Source: VRUE01 sp963702575
GTDB taxonomy: Bacteria > Actinomycetota > Thermoleophilia > Solirubrobacterales > 70-9
Assembly: GCA_963702575.1 (NCBI GenBank)
Contig: CAVPCU010000002.1
Span: 372,001 to 436,000, forward strand
DNA: 64,000 bases
Direction of reading: 5' to 3'
In this document: piece after piece, positions 59,699-64,000 of the stretch
How the letters are laid out: the number at the start of each line of letters is the position of its first letter
How positions within the stretch are numbered: position 1 is the first letter of the stretch
Position numbers and translations under genes: made by a program
Notes under the pieces: generated by a model
The model's database searches: none
Told to the model about the DNA's origin: nothing
Seen by the model: the letters and a program-made list of their open reading frames with translations, nothing else

Positions 59699-61339
59699 TT
59701 GCTTCACTGCGAGGTTGTGATTCGGAGGGGGACTCTCGTAGCCGGCGCGGCAGCCCTGGCGTTTTTGCTGCTTAGCGGAAGCGCGCAGGCGCGGCTGGTG
59801 TACGTGACGAACTCGGGCAACTCGACCGTTTCGGCGCTCGATGCGGGGACGGGCTCGGTGGTGGCGAACATCGGGGTTGGCAGCGAACCGGTGGACGTGG
59901 CGATCGCGCCCGACGGGTCCCGCGCGTACGTCGTCAACAAAGGCTCCAACAGCGTCTCGGTGATCGCGACCGCGACCCAGGCGGTGGTGGCGAACATCGG
60001 CGTCGGCAGGGAACCGGACGGGATCGCGGTCTCGCCCAACGGCGCCTCCGCCTACGTCGCCGATTTCGGCGACGAAAGCGTCTCGCTGATCTCGACCGCG
60101 ACGGAGTCGGTCCCGATCGGGCCGATCCACGTCGGCAAGGAACCGGAAGGGGTGGCGGTCTCGACCGACGGCTCCAAGGCCTTCGTCGCGCGGCACAGCG
60201 GCGGAGTCGCCGTCCTCTCGACCGCCTCCAACCAGATCGTCGGCACGGTCGTCGACTCCCTCGGCCCCTCGCGGATCGCGCTTGCCCCGAGCGGCGGACG
60301 CGGCTTCCTCACCAACGCCGAAACGGCGTCGGTGACCGCCTTCGATCCCGGCAGTGCGGCGACGGTCGGGGCGCCGATTCCGCTCGAAGCCAAACCGACC
60401 GGGATCGCGATCGCTCCCGGCGGCGGGACGGCCTACGTCGCCAGCGCCGCCGCCGGCTCGGTGATGCAGCTCGACGCCTCTGCCGACGCGCCCTCCGGCA
60501 CGATCTTCGGCTTCCCCGGAGCGACCGGGATCGCGATCGCGCCCGACGGCCTGCACGGCTACGTCACCGACGGCGGCGGCTCGGGACTCACCGTTCTCGA
60601 CACCCTCGCCGGCGCGTCCGTCGGCTCGATCGGGGTGGGCCCGAAACCGACTGGGGTCGCGGTCGTGCCCGACCAGGGCCCGAAAGCCTCGCTCTTCATC
60701 GCCCCCTCGCGGCCGCGAGCGAAGAAGGTCGTCACCTTCCACGCCAGCGGCTCGAGCGACGCCGACGGCAAGATCGCCAACTACATCTGGGAATTCGGCG
60801 ACGGCACCCACGCCGAAGGCGCCGAACCGACCCGCGCCCACCGCTACCGCGCGCGCGGTGAATACACGGTCACGCTGAGGACCGTCGACGAAGAAGGCTG
60901 TTCGGCGGCGATCGTCTACACCGGCCAGACCGTCTCCTGTAACGGCTCGGCGGCGGCGGTCGCGAGCAGGACGATCTTCGTCGCCAACACCCGCGGGCCG
61001 GTGCTGAAGCTGGGCGGCGCCAAGCGACAGGCCCTCGGCCACCAGGTCACGGTCCGCGCCCGCTGTCCGCGCGAGCCCTGCGGCCTACAGGCGCGCGGGG
61101 CGCTGATCGTCGCGGCGGGATCCGGCGGCGCCAAGCGTTACCGCCTGCTCGCCACCCGGGTGCCCCAACCGTCGACCGGTTGGCGGGTCCTGCGTCTGGG
61201 TCTGCCGGCGTCCGCCCTCCGCGCCGCCGGCCGCGCACTCGGGGAAGGCGGCGAGGCGACGGTGACCGTCTCGGTGCTCGCCCGCGACCAGGACAACGAA
61301 CTGGCGCTGCGCCAACGCAAGCTGAAGCTGGCTCCGTAG
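59699..61339 (+). CDS. Secreted YVTN beta-propeller protein with PKD domain
   Basis: A 546-aa protein. Signal peptide (LVAGAAALAFLLLSGSAQA); about seven propeller repeats of the type VTNSGNSTVSALDAGTG/ ... IGVGSEPVDVAIAPDGSRAYVV (residues 25-330); a PKD domain (ASGSSDADGKIANYIWEFGD GTH motif split by my spacing) at about 335-420; and a beta-rich C-terminus with cysteines. Extracellular binding role. TTG 59699 is the frame's start; GTG 59717 is an alternative with a poorly spaced GAGG. Confidence 0.85.
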   Translation: MLHCEVVIRRGTLVAGAAALAFLLLSGSAQARLVYVTNSGNSTVSALDAGTGSVVANIGVGSEPVDVAIAPDGSRAYVVNKGSNSVSVIATATQAVVANIGVGREPDGIAVSPNGASAYVADFGDESVSLISTATESVPIGPIHVGKEPEGVAVSTDGSKAFVARHSGGVAVLSTASNQIVGTVVDSLGPSRIALAPSGGRGFLTNAETASVTAFDPGSAATVGAPIPLEAKPTGIAIAPGGGTAYVASAAAGSVMQLDASADAPSGTIFGFPGATGIAIAPDGLHGYVTDGGGSGLTVLDTLAGASVGSIGVGPKPTGVAVVPDQGPKASLFIAPSRPRAKKVVTFHASGSSDADGKIANYIWEFGDGTHAEGAEPTRAHRYRARGEYTVTLRTVDEEGCSAAIVYTGQTVSCNGSAAAVASRTIFVANTRGPVLKLGGAKRQALGHQVTVRARCPREPCGLQARGALIVAAGSGGAKRYRLLATRVPQPSTGWRVLRLGLPASALRAAGRALGEGGEATVTVSVLARDQDNELALRQRKLKLAP

Positions 61340-61371
61340 CGGCGAGCCCGCCGTTGCTAGGCTCGGCGGCG

Positions 61372-62475
61372 ATGGCTCCCGACACGATCTCCTTCGCCCG
61401 CGGCGCGCCCAGCGCCGACATCCTGCCGCGCGAGGCCGTGCGCGAGGCCGCCGCCGCGGCGCTGGCCGAGGACTGGGAACGAGCCCTCTCCTACGGCACC
61501 GGGATCGGCCATCCGGCCCTCTGCCAGTGGGTTGCCGAGCGCCACGGCGGCCTCGACGCCGGCCAGGTGATGATCGCCAACGGCTCGCTCGAGGCGGGTT
61601 GGATGCTGTTCGACCACCTGCTCGGGCCCGGCGACCGCGTTGTCGTCGAGCAGCCGACCTACGACCGCACGCTGCTGATGCTGCAGCGGCTCGGGGTCGA
61701 GCTGGTGCCGGTCCGGCTCGAGGCGGACGGCATCGACCTCGGCGAGCTCGAAGCGGCGCTCGCGGAGGGGCCGATCGAGCTCGCGCACGTGATCCCCAAC
61801 TTCCACAACCCGGCCGGTTGCACGCTCTCGGCCGAGAAGCGCGTGCGGTTGGTCGAGCTGGCGGCCGAGCACAGCTTCTGGATCTTCGAGGACGACCCCT
61901 ACCGCGAGCTGCCCTTCGAGGGCGAGGCGCTGGAGACGATGCTGGCGATCGACTCGGCCGATCGGGTGGTCCACGCCTCCTCCTTCTCGAAGACGGTCAG
62001 TCCCGGCGTACGGGTCGGATACCTGGCCGGCCCGGCGGAGGAGATCGCCAAGCTCGCCAAGCGGGCCAACGAGACCTACATCTCGCCCAACATGCTGGCC
62101 GAGGCGGTGGTCTTCGAGCTCTGCCGCTCGGGCGCCCTCGACCGCAACATCGAGTTCGTCAAAGGCGCCCTGCGCGAGCGCCGCGACGCCCTGGTCGAGG
62201 CGCTGCGCGAGCAGGTCCCCGAGGCCGAGTTCGTCGTCCCCGGCGGCGGCTACTTCCTCTGGCTCGACCTCGCCGAGGGGGTCGACACCGCGGCGCTGCT
62301 GGCCGAGGCCAAGGGCGAGGGCGTCGCCTTCGTCGCCGGCCCCGACTTCATGATCGAGGGCGGCCGTAACAGCCTGCGCCTCTCCTTCGCCAGCGTTCCG
62401 CCGGAGCGGATCGCCGAGGGCGTAGCCCGCATCGCCCGCGCGCTAGAGCGGATCCGCGCGGGCTTGCCCGCCTAA
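61372..62475 (+). CDS. PLP aminotransferase, class I/II (2-aminoadipate/MocR-like)
   Basis: A 367-aa fold-type I aminotransferase: GTGIGHPALCQWVAERHGG, VVVEQPTYDRTLLMLQRLGV, PNFHNPAGCTLS, IFEDDPYRELPF, and the PLP lysine in ASSFSKTVSPGVRVGYL. Resembles LysN/2-aminoadipate and multi-substrate transaminases without the MocR DNA-binding part. Convergent with the DtxR gene, stops overlapping by 4 bp. Confidence 0.88.
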   Translation: MAPDTISFARGAPSADILPREAVREAAAAALAEDWERALSYGTGIGHPALCQWVAERHGGLDAGQVMIANGSLEAGWMLFDHLLGPGDRVVVEQPTYDRTLLMLQRLGVELVPVRLEADGIDLGELEAALAEGPIELAHVIPNFHNPAGCTLSAEKRVRLVELAAEHSFWIFEDDPYRELPFEGEALETMLAIDSADRVVHASSFSKTVSPGVRVGYLAGPAEEIAKLAKRANETYISPNMLAEAVVFELCRSGALDRNIEFVKGALRERRDALVEALREQVPEAEFVVPGGGYFLWLDLAEGVDTAALLAEAKGEGVAFVAGPDFMIEGGRNSLRLSFASVPPERIAEGVARIARALERIRAGLPA

Positions 62476-63179
62476 CGCCCGTAGCGGTCGCTGGAGAGCA
62501 CGAGCTGCTCGGGGATCGCCGCGCGCGGCGGCGGCGCCGGGTCGGCGCGGACCGAGACCGTCTCGGCGACGCTGCGCGAGACCTGATGGGAGCCGGTCGC
62601 CGAGGCGATCGTGACGCCGTCCTCGTCGCTGCTCTCGATCCTGCCCTCCAGGCCCGGCTCCAGTCCCGCGGCTTTGAGGTAGTGCAGCAGCTCCTCGGCC
62701 TCGTTCTCGAAGCGCAGCACATGGACCTCCGCGCCGACCTCGACGTCGGCGAGCAGCGAGCCGCGCTCGCGTGCGCCCTCGACGATCGGGTGGCCGTGGG
62801 GGCAGGTGGTCGCGTCGCCGATCGCCGCCCGCATCCGCTCCTCCAGCACCGGCGACATCGCGTGCTCGATCCGCTCGGCCTCCTCGTGCACCTCGTCCCA
62901 GGGGATGCCGAGCACGTCGGTGAGGAAGCGCTCGATCATCCGGTGGCGGCGGACGATGTAGCTGGCGTGCTCGCGGCCCGACCCGGTGAAGGCGAGCGAT
63001 TTGTCGTCGTTGCGCTCGACGTAGCCGTCCTCGACCAGGCGGCCGACCATCTCGTGCACGGTGGGGGGCGAGAGCTGCATCGCCCGGGCGACGTTGGCGC
63101 CGGTCATCGGCAGGCCGGCCTCCTCGAGCCAGAACATGATCTCGAGGTACTCCTGCTCTGCGACCGTCGCACCCTCCAT
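62472..63179 (-). CDS. DtxR/MntR-family metal-dependent repressor
   Basis: A 235-aa protein. N-terminal winged helix: EQEYLEIMFWLEEAGLPMTG, ANVARAMQLSPPTVHEMVGR; dimerisation and metal site: RRHRMIERFLTDVLGIPWDE, HEEAERIEHAMSPVLEERM, CPHGHPI; C-terminal SH3-like FeoA domain with VSRSVAETVSV. Senses Fe(II) or Mn(II). The ferritin at 33.4 kb is a candidate target, though no operator is identified. Confidence 0.92.
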   Translation of the reverse strand: MEGATVAEQEYLEIMFWLEEAGLPMTGANVARAMQLSPPTVHEMVGRLVEDGYVERNDDKSLAFTGSGREHASYIVRRHRMIERFLTDVLGIPWDEVHEEAERIEHAMSPVLEERMRAAIGDATTCPHGHPIVEGARERGSLLADVEVGAEVHVLRFENEAEELLHYLKAAGLEPGLEGRIESSDEDGVTIASATGSHQVSRSVAETVSVRADPAPPPRAAIPEQLVLSSDRYGR

Positions 63180-63189
63180 TGCAGCGATA

Positions 63190-64000
63190 CTAGCCGCGGC
63201 CCATCAGGGTGGAGACGACCGCCTCGTAGAAGCCGTCGCCCATCGCTCCATCGGTGACGGTGACGTTGTCCCAGGCGGGCAGGGCGAGGCGCAGGCCGGG
63301 GTCGCGCTCGGGGCCCGTTGGCGACGACGAAGAAGCGGCCGACCGCGGCGGCGACCTCGAGGTCCTCGACCGAGTCGCCGACGGCGATGCACTCGGCGGG
63401 GTCGTGGCCGCGGGCGCGGGCATGGGCGGCGACGGCGTTCGCCTTGCCGACCGGCTTCGGCACCAGGTGGTAGGCGTGGGTGGGACCGTCGATCGCCGCC
63501 ATCTCGCGGCCGATCGCGCCGTTGTCGAGCAGACGCAGGTCGCCGTGGCCCTCGGCCTCGAGCAGCTCGTTGGCTTCGTCGACGTCGACCTTGCCGCGGA
63601 AGAGGTGGGAGAGGACGCGGCCGTGGTGCCAGGGCGAGTGGTACTCGAGCCGGCCCTCGAAGCGCTCGAAGAGCAGCTTGGGGATGCCGCGCTGCTCGAT
63701 CTTCTCGTAGACGGTGCCGTCCTCGTCGGGGACGAGGTCTCCCGGTCAGCAGCGTCGTCTCGCCGTCGATCGCGAAGGCGCAACCGGCCTCGTAGATGTA
63801 GGAGGTCTGGCCCATCAGCCGCGCCGCCTCGTGGACCTGCGGCTCCCGCCGCCCGGACATGATCACTACCTCGACCCCGGCCCGGTGGCAGGCCTCGAGG
63901 CCGCGCGCCTGGGCGAGCGAGAAGCCGCCCTCGGCGTCGCGGAAGAGCGAGCTGCCGCGGCCCAGCAGGGTTCCGTCGAGGTCGGTGTAGACGCATCGCA
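63190..64000 (-). pseudogene. HAD-IIB phosphatase, two frameshifts, runs off right edge
   Basis: Read across frames: CVYTDLDGTLLGRGSSLFRD (motif I DLDGT), VVIMSGRREPQVHEAARLM, YIYEAGCAFAIDGETTLLTG, then after a shift near 63740 DLVPDEDGTVYEKIEQRGIP, LVPKPVGKANAVAAHARARG, IAVGDSVEDLEVAAAVGRFF (motif IV), and after a second shift near 63320 LALPAWDNVTVTDGAMGDGF. This is the mannosyl-3-phosphoglycerate phosphatase/sucrose-phosphatase-like HAD-IIB class. Each shift is one extra base (A in GGGAGACC, C in GGGCCCCG as read on the minus strand). The start lies beyond 64000. Confidence 0.8.

Overview
The window is GC-rich, densely coded chromosome with many GTG/TTG starts and leaderless-looking or 4-bp-overlap operons. 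The gene set (dodecin, DtxR-type repressor, fused biotin carboxylase/BCCP, acyl-CoA carboxylase epsilon-like protein, ferredoxin-type sulfite reductase, PucR regulator) points to an actinobacterium. A Thermoleophilia/Solirubrobacterales-like lineage is my guess from overall feel; no marker gene here proves it.

Layout. 1-4.2 kb: chromosome (partial FtsH, metallo-beta-lactamase-fold hydrolase, secreted polysaccharide deacetylase, secreted zincin) ending in tRNA-Asp(GTC). 4.24-23.76 kb: a composite island in the 3' end of that tRNA. The tRNA tail is present three times (4238-4284, 19320-19366, 23721-23763), so two elements sit in tandem. Element 1 (15.1 kb) is phage-like: an intact tyrosine recombinase, XkdF-like protein, XRE regulator, a replication ATPase whose N-terminus is a DnaB N-terminal domain, an iteron-like block, RusA resolvase, a 1307-aa tape measure protein, and next to attR a second tyrosine integrase cut in two by an IS1595-type insertion with a target duplication. 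Element 2 (4.4 kb) has no integrase. It carries a DUF2283/DUF4258 pair, a TIGR02391-like HEPN protein and a two-gene unit (small membrane protein plus a 588-aa protein of unknown family). It looks like a cargo or defence island mobilised in trans.

23.7-38.6 kb: chromosome with a GST-like protein, small regulators, an ECF sigma factor with an IS630 element inserted exactly at its stop codon, three consecutive TetR genes, a glutamate decarboxylase and an S51-type peptidase that both carry single-base frameshifts, a second S51 peptidase, ferritin, an enolase-superfamily enzyme, a PuuB-like FAD oxidoreductase, UspA and an APC permease. 38.8-44.3 kb: an amine/GABA-type catabolic operon (class III aminotransferase, PucR regulator, alanine dehydrogenase, aldehyde dehydrogenase). 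44.3-47 kb: RTX-repeat secreted protein and papain-family protease. 47.1-52 kb: assimilatory sulfur cluster (rhodanese, sulfite reductase, APS reductase, ATP sulfurylase, APS kinase). 52-64 kb: PHP phosphoesterase, biotin carboxylase/BCCP, secreted sulfatase, HAD hydrolase, sucCD, secreted beta-propeller/PKD protein, PLP aminotransferase, DtxR-type repressor and a frameshifted HAD phosphatase running off the edge.

Beyond genes, three copies of a nested hairpin element (33229-33323, 51988-52080, 52965-53057) share an invariant core, while their ~22-bp outer arms differ completely between copies yet stay self-complementary within each copy. This is the best candidate here for an undescribed structured DNA/RNA element. 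Four single-base frameshifts in three otherwise normal enzymes suggest some residual sequence error.
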